Below are positions 18,920 to 26,603 of a stretch of DNA of 64,000 nucleotides, piece by piece. The notes under the pieces are model-generated. The model had not been told where the DNA came from and searched no databases. It was given only the letters and a program-made list of their open reading frames with translations. The stretch comes from Ramlibacter aurantiacus (GTDB lineage: Bacteria > Pseudomonadota > Gammaproteobacteria > Burkholderiales > Burkholderiaceae_C). How positions within the stretch are numbered: the stretch's first letter is position 1; the number at the start of each line of letters is the position of its first letter. The position numbers and the translations under genes are program-made. The stretch spans positions 744,001 through 808,000 of the forward strand of contig NZ_JAEQNA010000001.1 in assembly GCF_016722895.1 (NCBI RefSeq), in the 5' to 3' direction.

Positions 18920-18955
18920 ATTCGATCTGGGAATATCAGAGAAGCGCCGCGCGCC

Positions 18956-19552
18956 TCAAGCCGAGGCGCTCTGCGACTCGGTCGCCGGCTTGGCAGCCGG
19001 CTGCACCTTCTTGCGGCCCGGCGCAATCATCATGATCATCTGCCGGCCCTCGAGCTTGGGGAACTGCTCCACCACGATGGTGTCACCGAGTTCGTCCCGG
19101 ATGCGATTCAACAGCGCGATACCGATTTCCTGGTGCGTGATTTCTCGGCCTCTGAAGCGCAAGGTGATCTTGCACTTGTCGCCTTCGGCCAGGAAACGCC
19201 GGATGTTGCGCATCTTGATGTTGTAGTCGCCGTCGTCGGTGCCGGGGCGGAACTTCACTTCCTTGATCTCGATGACCGTCTGCTTGGCCTTCGCCTCCGC
19301 CGCCTTTTTCTGCTCCTGGTACTTGAACTTGCCGTAGTCCATCAGGCGGCAGACGGGCGGATTGGCAGTGGCCGCGATCTCGACCAGATCGACGTCCATC
19401 TCGCCCGCCATGCGCAAGGCCTCCTGCAAGCTCACGATGCCAAGAGGCTCGTTCTCGGGCCCGGTGAGGCGTACCTCGGGGGCCATGATTTCACGGTTCA
19501 GGCGGTGCTTGCGTTCCTCGCGGTGGCGACGGTCGCGGAAATCAGTAGCGAT
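18956..19552 (-). CDS. infC: Translation initiation factor IF-3, ATC start
   Basis: IF-3 binds the 30S subunit, keeps the subunits apart and rejects non-canonical start codons. The protein has the N-terminal domain with [18 protein letters not shown] and the C-terminal domain with [21 protein letters not shown] and [13 protein letters not shown] reading from the first ATG (19484-19486) lacks the conserved [10 protein letters not shown] segment, which is encoded in frame just upstream. The frame reaches an ATC codon at 19550-19552 with AAGGAAG 6 bases before it, giving 198 residues. infC is known to use rare starts (ATT in E. coli) for autoregulation. It starts 18 bases after thrS. Confidence 0.93.
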   Translation of the reverse strand: MATDFRDRRHREERKHRLNREIMAPEVRLTGPENEPLGIVSLQEALRMAGEMDVDLVEIAATANPPVCRLMDYGKFKYQEQKKAAEAKAKQTVIEIKEVKFRPGTDDGDYNIKMRNIRRFLAEGDKCKITLRFRGREITHQEIGIALLNRIRDELGDTIVVEQFPKLEGRQMIMMIAPGRKKVQPAAKPATESQSASA

Positions 19553-19570
19553 GGTTGCTTCCTTAGAAAA

Positions 19571-21478
19571 TCAGATCTTGCTGGCAATGTCCTGGCGGAT
19601 GCGTTCAGCGAAGGCTTCGACTGGCATCACACCAAGGTCCTGGTTGCCCCGGGCGCGGACGGATGCAGAGCCCGCCGCTTTTTCCTTGTCGCCCACGACA
19701 AGGATGTAGGGCCGCTTTTGCATCGAATGCTCCCGTATTTTATACGTGATTTTTTCGTTCCCAAGGTCGAGCTCAACCCTAAGCCCTTGATTTTCAAGCT
19801 TTTTAGCGACGTCGCGGGCGTAGTCCGCCTGCGCGTCCGTGATATTGAGCACGACCACCTGCACCGGCGCGAGCCATGCCGGCAGTGCGCCGGCATGTTG
19901 CTCGATGAGGATGCCGATGAACCGCTCCATGCTTCCCACGATGGCACGGTGGAGAAGCACGGGTCGATGCCGCGCGCCATCCTCGCCCACGTACTCGGCG
20001 TCCAGGCGCTCGGGCATCGAGAAGTCGACCTGGATCGTGCCGCACTGCCACTGGCGCCCGATCGCGTCCTTGAGCGTGTACTCGACCTTGGGGCCATAAA
20101 AAGCGCCATCGCCCGGAGCGATCTCGAACTCGCAGTCGGACGCTCGCAGGCTCTTCATCAAGGCCTCTTCGGCCCGATCCCAGCTCTCGTCCGATCCGAT
20201 GCGCTTCTCGGGCCGCGTCGCGACCTTGTAGATGATCTCCGTGAAGCCGAAGTCGCGATAGACCTTCTGCAGCAGCGCCGTGAACGCCGTGCACTCCGCA
20301 AGGATCTGGTCTTCGGTGCAGAAGATATGGCCGTCGTCCTGCGTGAAGCCACGCACGCGCATGATCCCGTGCAGCCCGCCGGTGGGCTCGTTCCGATGGC
20401 ACTGGCCGAATTCGCCGTAGCGCAGCGGCAGGTCACGGTAGCTCTTGACCCCCTGCTTGAAAATGAGGATGTGGCCGGGGCAATTCATCGGCTTGAGCGC
20501 GTAGTCGCGCTTTTCCGATTCGGTGGTGAACATGTTCTCCCGGTACTTGTCCCAGTGGCCGGTCTTCTCCCACAGCGCCTTGTCCAGCAGTTGAGGCCCC
20601 TTGACCTCCTGGTAGCCGTTGTCGCGGTAGACGCGGCGCATGTACTGCTCCACCTCCTGCCACACCGCCCAGCCCCTGGGGTGCCAGAACACGACGCCCG
20701 GGGCATGTTCATCGATGTGGAACAGGTCCAGCTCGCGGCCGAGCCGACGGTGGTCCCGCTTCTCGGCCTCTTCCAGCATGCGGAGGTAGGCCTGCAATTC
20801 TTCCTTGCTGCCCCAGGCGGTACCGTAGACGCGCTGCAGCATCTCGTTGCGATGGTCACCGCGCCAGTACGCGCCAGCCACCTTCATCAGCTTGAAATGC
20901 CTGAGCTTGCCGGTGCTGGGCACGTGAGGGCCGCGGCACAGGTCCTCGAACCCGCCCTCGCGATAGAGCGACACAGCTTCGCCCGCCGGAATGCTGGCGA
21001 TGATCTCGGCCTTGTACTTCTCGCCCATGCGCTCGAAGTGCTGCACGGCTTCGTCCCGCGGCAGCACACGGCGCTCGACCGGCTCATCCTTGGCTGCCAG
21101 TTCGGCCATGCGCTTCTCGATGGCCGCCAAGTCGTCGGGCGTGAAGGGCCGCTTGTAGGCGAAGTCGTAATAGAAGCCGTTCTCGATCACCGGTCCGATG
21201 GTCACCTGCGCCTCGGGGAACAGCTCCTTGACCGCGTAGGCCAGCAGGTGCGCCGTGGAATGCCGGATCACGTCCAGGCCATCCGGATCCTTGGCCGTGA
21301 TGATTGAGACCGCACTGTCATGGTCGATCACATGCGAGGTATCGACCACCTTGCCGTCGACCTTGCCGGCCAGGGCAGCCTTGGCCAGGCCGGCACCAAT
21401 TGAAGAGGCGACCTCGGCCACCGAAACGGGGCCTGGGAACTCCCGCCTGGAGCCGTCGGGAAGCGTGACTTGGATCAT
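19571..21478 (-). CDS. thrS: Threonyl-tRNA synthetase
   Basis: ThrS charges tRNA-Thr. The 635-residue protein has the TGS domain (about 1-60), the editing domain with HSTAHLLA (residues 73-80), and the class II core with MNCPGH (331-336), whose Cys333 binds the zinc that recognises threonine. The anticodon-binding domain is at the end. It opens the thrS-infC-rpmI-rplT-pheST-ihfA-merR operon. A threonine-rich leader peptide and a terminator hairpin precede it. No clear Shine-Dalgarno sequence stands before its ATG. Confidence 0.97.
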   Translation of the reverse strand: MIQVTLPDGSRREFPGPVSVAEVASSIGAGLAKAALAGKVDGKVVDTSHVIDHDSAVSIITAKDPDGLDVIRHSTAHLLAYAVKELFPEAQVTIGPVIENGFYYDFAYKRPFTPDDLAAIEKRMAELAAKDEPVERRVLPRDEAVQHFERMGEKYKAEIIASIPAGEAVSLYREGGFEDLCRGPHVPSTGKLRHFKLMKVAGAYWRGDHRNEMLQRVYGTAWGSKEELQAYLRMLEEAEKRDHRRLGRELDLFHIDEHAPGVVFWHPRGWAVWQEVEQYMRRVYRDNGYQEVKGPQLLDKALWEKTGHWDKYRENMFTTESEKRDYALKPMNCPGHILIFKQGVKSYRDLPLRYGEFGQCHRNEPTGGLHGIMRVRGFTQDDGHIFCTEDQILAECTAFTALLQKVYRDFGFTEIIYKVATRPEKRIGSDESWDRAEEALMKSLRASDCEFEIAPGDGAFYGPKVEYTLKDAIGRQWQCGTIQVDFSMPERLDAEYVGEDGARHRPVLLHRAIVGSMERFIGILIEQHAGALPAWLAPVQVVVLNITDAQADYARDVAKKLENQGLRVELDLGNEKITYKIREHSMQKRPYILVVGDKEKAAGSASVRARGNQDLGVMPVEAFAERIRQDIASKI

Positions 21479-21496
21479 GGTTGGAACGCGAGTTTG

Positions 21497-21531
21497 GAAA
21501 ACGAAAAGCGCGGTCGATGCCGCGCTTTTCG
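21497..21531 (-). terminator. Predicted thrS attenuator terminator
   Basis: CGAAAAGCGCGG and CCGCGCTTTTCG form a perfect 12-bp stem with a 6-base loop (on the minus strand CATCGA), followed by TTTTCC. The hairpin ends 18 bases before the thrS start codon and comes after a Thr-rich leader peptide gene. This is the layout of a transcription attenuator. Confidence 0.8.
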
Positions 21532-21572
21532 ATGGGCCCCCAGGGCTTATGCGGAACGCGACTACCCGACCG

Positions 21573-21614
21573 TCAATGGACGGTGAAACCTTGCGGGGTA
21601 GTTCGCGGTGTCAT
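21573..21614 (-). CDS. Threonine-rich leader peptide upstream of thrS (predicted)
   Basis: The 13-codon frame encodes [13 protein letters not shown]. Four of its 13 residues are threonine, including the adjacent ACT-ACC pair at codons 5-6. An AAAGG sits about 10 bases before its ATG. The Thr codons lie in the 5' arm of an RNA stem: CGCGAACTACCC pairs with GGGTAGTCGCG, with one bulge. A small ACCGTC-CATT-GACGGT hairpin forms inside it. Between this and the terminator, CGGTCG (21567-21572) can pair with CGACCG (21511-21516) in the terminator loop and 3' arm, a possible antiterminator. A ribosome stalled by lack of charged tRNA-Thr would free that pairing and let thrS be read. I infer this from layout; I know of no described case. 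Confidence 0.65.
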   Translation of the reverse strand: MTPRTTPQGFTVH

Positions 21615-21715
21615 AACCAAGGTGCCTTTCTCGCTCTTGTGAAGGATCTCGGGGCAGGGGCACCGGGCGGCGCCAGCAAGCGCGCATTTTAGCCCGGGCG
21701 CCTGCCCCAACCCGC

Positions 21716-23041
21716 TCAGGCAACCTTGCGCTGCTCGAAGAACTGCTCGTCCTCGGTCGAGCCTTTCAGGGCGGCCGTCGACGCCTGCGCCTCGATGGTG
21801 GTGGTCACGGCGTCGAAGTAGCCCGTCCCCACCTCACGCTGGTGCTTGACGGCGGTGAAGCCCTTGTCGGCGGCCGCGAACTCGGCCTGCTGCAGCTCGA
21901 CGAACGCCGTCATTTGGTTGCGTGCATACCCGTAGGCCAGGTTGAACATCGAATAGTTGAGGCTGTGGAAGCCGGCCAGCGTAATGAACTGGAACTTGTA
22001 CCCCAGCGCACCCAACTCCTTCTGGAATCGGGCGATGGTGAGGTCGTCCAGGTTCTTCTTCCAGTTGAAGGAAGGCGAGCAGTTGTAGGCCAGCATCTTG
22101 CCGGGGAAACGGGCGTGGATCGCGTCGGCGAATTCCTTGGCGAATGCCAGGTCGGGTGTGCCCGTCTCGCACCAGATCAGGTCGGCGTACTCGGCGTAGG
22201 CCAGCCCTCGGCTGATCGCCTGCTCCAGGCCGTTGCGGCTGCGATAGAAACCCTCCACCGTGCGCTCACCCGTGAGGAAAGGGCGGTCGACCTCGTCGAC
22301 GTCGCTGGTCACCAGGTTGGCGGCCTCGGCGTCGGTGCGCGCCAGCAGGATGGTCGGCGTGCCCATCACATCCGCCGCCAGCCGCGCGGCGACCAGCTTG
22401 GACACCGCCTCCCGGGTAGGGACCAGCACCTTGCCGCCCATGTGACCGCACTTCTTGGCGGCTGCCAGCTGGTCCTCGAAGTGGACGCCGGCGGCGCCGG
22501 CCTCGACCATCGCCTTCATCAGCTCGAATGCGTTGAGCACGCCACCGAAACCCGCCTCGGCGTCCGCGACGATGGGCGCGAAGTAGTCGACGAACCCTTC
22601 GTCGCCAGGCGCCTTGCCTTCACTCCACTGGATCTGGTCGGCGCGGGTGAAGGTGGCGTTGATTTTCTTCACCACCTTGGGCACCGAGTCCACCGAATAG
22701 AGGGACTGGTCCGGGTACATCTCCCCGTTGCTGTTGGCATCGCCCGCGACCTGCCAGCCCGACAGATAGATCGCCTTCAGGCCCGCCTTGACCTGCTGCA
22801 TGGCCTGGTTGCCGGTCAGGGCACCGAGCGAGTTGACGAAGGGCTCGCTCTGGAGCAGTTGCCAGAGCTTCTCGGCGCCGCGCCGGGCGAGCGTGTGCTC
22901 CACCTGCAGGGAGCCACGCAGCTTCACCACGTCGGCTGCCGAGTAGCCACGCTTGATGCCGCTCCAGCGGGGGTTCTCGGCCCAGTCCTTCTCGAGTTGG
23001 GCGATCTGCTGTTCGCGGGTCAATTGGGTCCATTGGGTCAT
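21716..23041 (-). CDS. aceA: Isocitrate lyase
   Basis: AceA splits isocitrate into succinate and glyoxylate, the first step of the glyoxylate shunt used on acetate and fatty acids. The 441-residue protein carries the signature KKCGHMGGK (residues 196-204) with catalytic Cys198, and SPSFNWKK further on. The ATG at 23039-23041 has AAGGAG 6 bases upstream and gives the family N-terminus MTQWTQL. The shunt supplies carbon when PHB or acetate is used. Two identical-type palindromes lie upstream and may bind its regulator. Confidence 0.96.
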   Translation of the reverse strand: MTQWTQLTREQQIAQLEKDWAENPRWSGIKRGYSAADVVKLRGSLQVEHTLARRGAEKLWQLLQSEPFVNSLGALTGNQAMQQVKAGLKAIYLSGWQVAGDANSNGEMYPDQSLYSVDSVPKVVKKINATFTRADQIQWSEGKAPGDEGFVDYFAPIVADAEAGFGGVLNAFELMKAMVEAGAAGVHFEDQLAAAKKCGHMGGKVLVPTREAVSKLVAARLAADVMGTPTILLARTDAEAANLVTSDVDEVDRPFLTGERTVEGFYRSRNGLEQAISRGLAYAEYADLIWCETGTPDLAFAKEFADAIHARFPGKMLAYNCSPSFNWKKNLDDLTIARFQKELGALGYKFQFITLAGFHSLNYSMFNLAYGYARNQMTAFVELQQAEFAAADKGFTAVKHQREVGTGYFDAVTTTIEAQASTAALKGSTEDEQFFEQRKVA

Positions 23042-23094
23042 GAGAGCTCCTTTGATGACGATGAAGAAAACGCTGTCCTTGGAACCCACTCTAT

Positions 23095-23138
23095 GTCTTC
23101 TACAAGACCGAGCGAAGCTCTTATGTCTTATAGAAGAC
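23095..23138. promoter_or_regulatory. Paired 14-bp palindromes upstream of aceA
   Basis: GTCTTCTACAAGAC (23095-23108) and GTCTTATAGAAGAC (23125-23138) both fit GTCTT-N4-AAGAC and both are preceded by AT. Their centres are exactly 30 bp apart, three DNA turns, so two dimers would sit on the same face. On the minus strand the distal site contains TATAAG, which could be a -10 element. The cognate regulator is not in the window. Confidence 0.65.
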
Positions 23139-23290
23139 AAATATTTTATTGAACCCGCTCAACAACTTAGGAGTCATCTTTCGCATAGAGAAATAGTCCC
23201 TCTTATATTGAGAAATTTTGCGGCGGCGCACCATGACTGAATTTCACATGAAGAAACGACGGGCGCTGCATCCGAAAAGCCCACTTGTGC

Positions 23291-24223
23291 ATGATGCGCG
23301 CCAGCATGCCCCCCGCGCCACCACGTCTCATCGCCTACGTCTGCCTGGCTGCGAGCATGGCGCTGGTAGGCAGCTATGTCGCCTTGTCCAAGCCGCTGGT
23401 GGCGGTCTTCCCGGTGATGCTCCTGGCCTGGCTGCGCTTCGGCATCGGTGCCGTGGCGATGCTGCACTGGCTGCCCAAGCCACCAGCGGAGGGTCCGCTG
23501 CAAGCGGCCACCAGGCGGCTGTTGTTCCTCGAGTCGTTCCTCGGCAATTTCCTGTTCACGATTCTCATGCTGTGGGGCGTGATGCTGGCCGGGGCGGTTT
23601 CGGCTGGCGTGATCATGGGCGCCATTCCGGCGGCTGTCGCCCTGCTCGCCCGCGCCTTCCTCGGAGAGCGCCTGGACGGACGCACCTGGAGCGGTGTCGC
23701 CTGTGCAGGTGCCGCCATTGCGCTGGTCGCCTGGGCGCGCTCTGGCGACGGCCACGCGGCCGAAGGCGACAAGGCCTGGCTGGGCCACCTGCTCGTGGTG
23801 GGCGCGGTGCTCTGCGAGGCGGCCTATGCGGTCATCGGCAAGACACTCACCCGCCAGCTCGGCCCGCGCCGTATCACCGCGCTGATCAACCTGTGGGGGC
23901 TCGCCCTGGTCACGCCATTCGGCCTGCATGCCGCCATCGGGTTCGACTTTCGCGCCGTGCCTGCGCCGAGCTGGGCCCTGCTGCTGTTCTACGGTCTCGC
24001 TGCCAGTGTCTGGTCGGTCTGGTTCTGGATGAACGGGCTGCGCCACGTGCCCGCCGCGCAGGCGGGTGTGTTCACGGTGATGCTCCCTCTGGCAGCCACC
24101 GCCGTCGGCGTGCTGGCACTGGGGGAGGCGTGGGGCGCGACGGACCTGCTAGCGCTCGCCCTGGCGGCGCTGGGCGTGGTGCTGGCGACGCTGCCGCAGC
24201 GCGAGGCGCGCGAGGCTGATTGA
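23291..24223 (+). CDS. EamA/DMT-family permease
   Basis: The 310-residue protein is very hydrophobic, with about ten membrane helices in two repeated EamA halves. The first half contains LVGSYVALSKPLVAVFPVMLLAWLRF and the second AVLCEAAYAVIGKTLTRQLGP. Members export amino acids, nucleosides or other metabolites, and the substrate cannot be told from sequence. Three closely spaced ATGs (23291, 23294, 23306) lack a clear ribosome binding site, so the exact start is uncertain. It is divergent from aceA. Confidence 0.85.
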   Translation: MMRASMPPAPPRLIAYVCLAASMALVGSYVALSKPLVAVFPVMLLAWLRFGIGAVAMLHWLPKPPAEGPLQAATRRLLFLESFLGNFLFTILMLWGVMLAGAVSAGVIMGAIPAAVALLARAFLGERLDGRTWSGVACAGAAIALVAWARSGDGHAAEGDKAWLGHLLVVGAVLCEAAYAVIGKTLTRQLGPRRITALINLWGLALVTPFGLHAAIGFDFRAVPAPSWALLLFYGLAASVWSVWFWMNGLRHVPAAQAGVFTVMLPLAATAVGVLALGEAWGATDLLALALAALGVVLATLPQREAREAD

Positions 24224-24431
24224 GCCGGCGAACACGGCTTTCATTTCGGTGCGTTGCGCCGGCATCTGCAAGAGCCAATTGGGTGCTGCGACAGAGGCAG
24301 AAAAAGCGACAACGCCCAAGGAAAAAAGGCAATTTCCCCTTGGAAGCGAGTTTTTTCTCCTTTAGCATCCGCAATGCCAGCGAGACCCCGCTCTCATGGT
24401 GACGAAGATCAACTTCTAGAAGGACAGAGAA

Positions 24432-24932
24432 ATGGCAACTGCGAAGAAAGCTGCGGCGAAGAAAGCTCCCGCCGCCAAGAAGGCGGCTCCTGCGAAGAAG
24501 GCTGCGACCGCCAAGAAAGCGGCTCCTGCGAAGAAGGCGGCCGCACCTGCGAAGAAGGCCGCGGCACCTGCGAAGAAGGCTGCCGCTCCGGCGAAGAAGG
24601 CTCCGGCAGCCAAGAAGGCCGCTCCCGCGAAGAAGGCGGCTCCGGCAAAGAAGGCTGCAGCGAAGAAGGCCCCCGCCAAGAAGCGCACCCCCAACGCCGC
24701 CTTCATGAAGCCCATGACCCCCGATCCCGCGCTGGCGGCCGTGGTGGGCAGCACCCCGATCCCGCGCACCGAGATCGTCTCCAAGCTCTGGGCCTACATC
24801 AAGAAGAACAAGCTCCAGGACGCCCAGAACAAGCGCATGGTCAATGCCGACGCCAAGCTCAAGGAGCTGTTCGGCAAGAACCAGGTCTCGATGTTCGAGA
24901 TGGCCGGCCTGATCAACAAGCACGCCCAATAA
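24432..24932 (+). CDS. SWIB/MDM2-domain protein with histone H1-like Lys-Ala tail
   Basis: The 166-residue protein has two parts. Residues 1 to about 85 are imperfect repeats of AKKA/PAKKAA, very like the C-terminal tail of histone H1 and bacterial AlgP/HctB proteins, and should bind DNA without sequence preference. Residues 90-165 are a SWIB domain (FMKPMTPDPALAAVVG, LWAYIKKNKLQD, LFGKNQVSMFEMAGLINKH), a fold otherwise known from chromatin remodelling factors and chlamydiae. It is probably a nucleoid-associated protein. A good AAGGA site precedes the ATG and a strong terminator follows, so it is transcribed alone. Confidence 0.92.
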   Translation: MATAKKAAAKKAPAAKKAAPAKKAATAKKAAPAKKAAAPAKKAAAPAKKAAAPAKKAPAAKKAAPAKKAAPAKKAAAKKAPAKKRTPNAAFMKPMTPDPALAAVVGSTPIPRTEIVSKLWAYIKKNKLQDAQNKRMVNADAKLKELFGKNQVSMFEMAGLINKHAQ

Positions 24933-24952
24933 AGCAGCTCGCGCTGCAAGCA

Positions 24953-24986
24953 CGAAGGGGCCGCAATCGCGGCCCCTTCGTCTTTT
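24953..24986 (+). terminator. Rho-independent terminator after the SWIB gene
   Basis: CGAAGGGGCCGC and GCGGCCCCTTCG form a perfect 12-bp stem around AATC, followed by TCTTTT. Confidence 0.88.
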
Positions 24987-25022
24987 GTCGGCTTCGAGGG
25001 GCAGAGCCCTTCCCGCTTTGCG

Positions 25023-25571
25023 TCAGGCGGCTTGCAGGGCCGGACGGGCCGGCTGGGCACGGGTCGCACCGCTGGTGCCGAACTCGACCTCACCCGACAG
25101 TTGGCCACCCTCCTCGATCACGACCTTGCCATAGCGAATGCGGCCCGTGACTCGGCCCGTGGCAAAGATCGTGAGCTTCTCGCGCACGGTCAGGTTGCCG
25201 TCGAAGTGGCCACGGATCTCGGCGATGTCGATCTCGGCCGACCCCTTGAACGAGCCGCGCTCCGAAATCTGGATGACGCGCGAGTCCATCGTGGCCTCGA
25301 CCGATCCTTCGACCACGAGGGTGTCGCAGTCGGTGATCTCCACGCCCTTGAGCTTGATGTTCGGCCCGACGGTGAGCCGGCTTTCGCTCTCACCCGCCGT
25401 CGTGCTCGGCGTGCCCGACGTCGCGGGGCTGGCGGCGGAGATCGATGCAGGCACGGCAGCGGCGTTGCCCACGGGGTTGGCCGAAGGCATCGCACCCGGG
25501 CGGGTCACGGGAGCGTCGACCGCGTCACGCTTGGTGTTGCTGTTGTTGAAGAACGGGGATTGCAGGGCCAT
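25023..25571 (-). CDS. Bactofilin-family cytoskeletal protein
   Basis: The 182-residue protein has a flexible Ala/Pro/Ser-rich start (about 1-62) and a bactofilin domain (about 65-165). The domain's short glycine-spaced repeats (VGPNIKLKGVEITDCDTLVVEGSVEAT, GSFKGSAEIDIAEIRGHFDGNLTV) build a right-handed beta helix. Such proteins polymerise without nucleotides at the membrane and place cell-wall or envelope enzymes. The gene is convergent with the SWIB gene and upstream of nothing obvious on its strand. Confidence 0.88.
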   Translation of the reverse strand: MALQSPFFNNSNTKRDAVDAPVTRPGAMPSANPVGNAAAVPASISAASPATSGTPSTTAGESESRLTVGPNIKLKGVEITDCDTLVVEGSVEATMDSRVIQISERGSFKGSAEIDIAEIRGHFDGNLTVREKLTIFATGRVTGRIRYGKVVIEEGGQLSGEVEFGTSGATRAQPARPALQAA

Positions 25572-25707
25572 CGGGGAGTCCTCTCACACTTGCTGCTGGG
25601 TTGGGGAGAGCCGATGCTAGGGAAGGATGAGCTTCTTGCCATGCTGCGAAGGGCAAGTTCGGTAACGAGATCCGACCACCGTGACTTGTGAACGCCCCAC
25701 CCCCTGG

Positions 25708-26589
25708 TCAATAGAACAGGGTGTAGCGCTGACCGCGAAAACGAACGACGGCTGCATTGGGACGGATCTCCTCGACGACCACACCCGCAGCTGGTTCGCT
25801 GCCCTGCCCGTACACCTGGCCGTTGACGATGAGCATGCGCTGAGCCGGGTTGGGCGAGAACACGCCTCCGGTGACCGCGAACGCGGGTGCGTCGGCTGGC
25901 AAGGGGCTGCGGATCGCGGCCCCGCCCCCGGAAGGCGGCAACGGTGCACCGGCGGCGCCGCGTGCGCCGGGAGCAGCGGATGGAGCCGGTGCAGGCGCCA
26001 CGGAAGCGGCCGGCCGCGAGGGTCGAACCGTCGAGGGCCTCGGCGGCATCGGCGAGGATGACTCGGTGCCAGGGGCTGCAGCATCGGTTGGGCCGCTCTC
26101 TGGTGTCGAAGCGTCCGGCGCCGCAGGGGCGGGCGCGGCGGGCGCGGCGGGCGCCGCCATGTCGGGTTCCGGCCGCTGCGGCCTCATCACCCGGCCAGCA
26201 CCGCCCAAGGAGGGCCCTGGCGGGGCCGCCACGCTGCGCACGGCGCTCGCCGGTGCGGCGGGCGAGGTCGGCTCGGGCCGGGCCGGCAGGATGGCGCTCG
26301 CAGCCAGCGGGGTACTCGGTGCGCTGGCGATCAACGCGCCCTGCCCTGGCTGCGGCGCCGCGGCCAGCGAAGGCGCTGATGCGGGCCCATCGGCGGGGCC
26401 CAGCCAGGCCCAGGCGCCCACCGCCGCCAACACCGCGACGGCCGAGGCGGACAGCGCCCAGCCGATCCGGCTGCTTCGGCGCGGTTGCAGCGGTTCGGGC
26501 AAGGGACCGGCCTGGGCATGGATGCCGCGCGAGGAATCACGCTCGCGCTGGGCGTCGGCACGGCGCAGCGCATCGAGGATGAAGGACAT
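25708..26589 (-). CDS. gspB: GspB-like general secretion pathway protein
   Basis: The 293-residue protein begins with MSFILDALRRADAQRERD, the cytoplasmic motif of GspB/ExeB. It then has one membrane helix (about residues 43-62), a long Pro/Ala-rich periplasmic linker, and the conserved C-terminal GspB domain (VNGQVYGQGSEPAAGVVVEEIRPNAAVVRFRGQRYTLFY). With ExeA it helps to insert the outer-membrane secretin of type II secretion through the peptidoglycan. Its partner lies 14 bases upstream. The start at 26587-26589 matches the motif; a frame to 26871 is a shadow of the neighbour. Confidence 0.85.
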   Translation of the reverse strand: MSFILDALRRADAQRERDSSRGIHAQAGPLPEPLQPRRSSRIGWALSASAVAVLAAVGAWAWLGPADGPASAPSLAAAPQPGQGALIASAPSTPLAASAILPARPEPTSPAAPASAVRSVAAPPGPSLGGAGRVMRPQRPEPDMAAPAAPAAPAPAAPDASTPESGPTDAAAPGTESSSPMPPRPSTVRPSRPAASVAPAPAPSAAPGARGAAGAPLPPSGGGAAIRSPLPADAPAFAVTGGVFSPNPAQRMLIVNGQVYGQGSEPAAGVVVEEIRPNAAVVRFRGQRYTLFY

Positions 26590-26603
26590 GGAGGCTCCGG
26601 GTA

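Noticed and set aside
19133-21307. 724-codon frame antisense to thrS/infC
   Set aside because: Shadow of two certain genes, with low-complexity Leu/Val/Arg composition.
24432-24690. Tandem repeat or CRISPR-like array
   Set aside because: The periodic GCGAAGAAGGC units are codons of Lys-Ala repeats in the SWIB protein, with no spacers.
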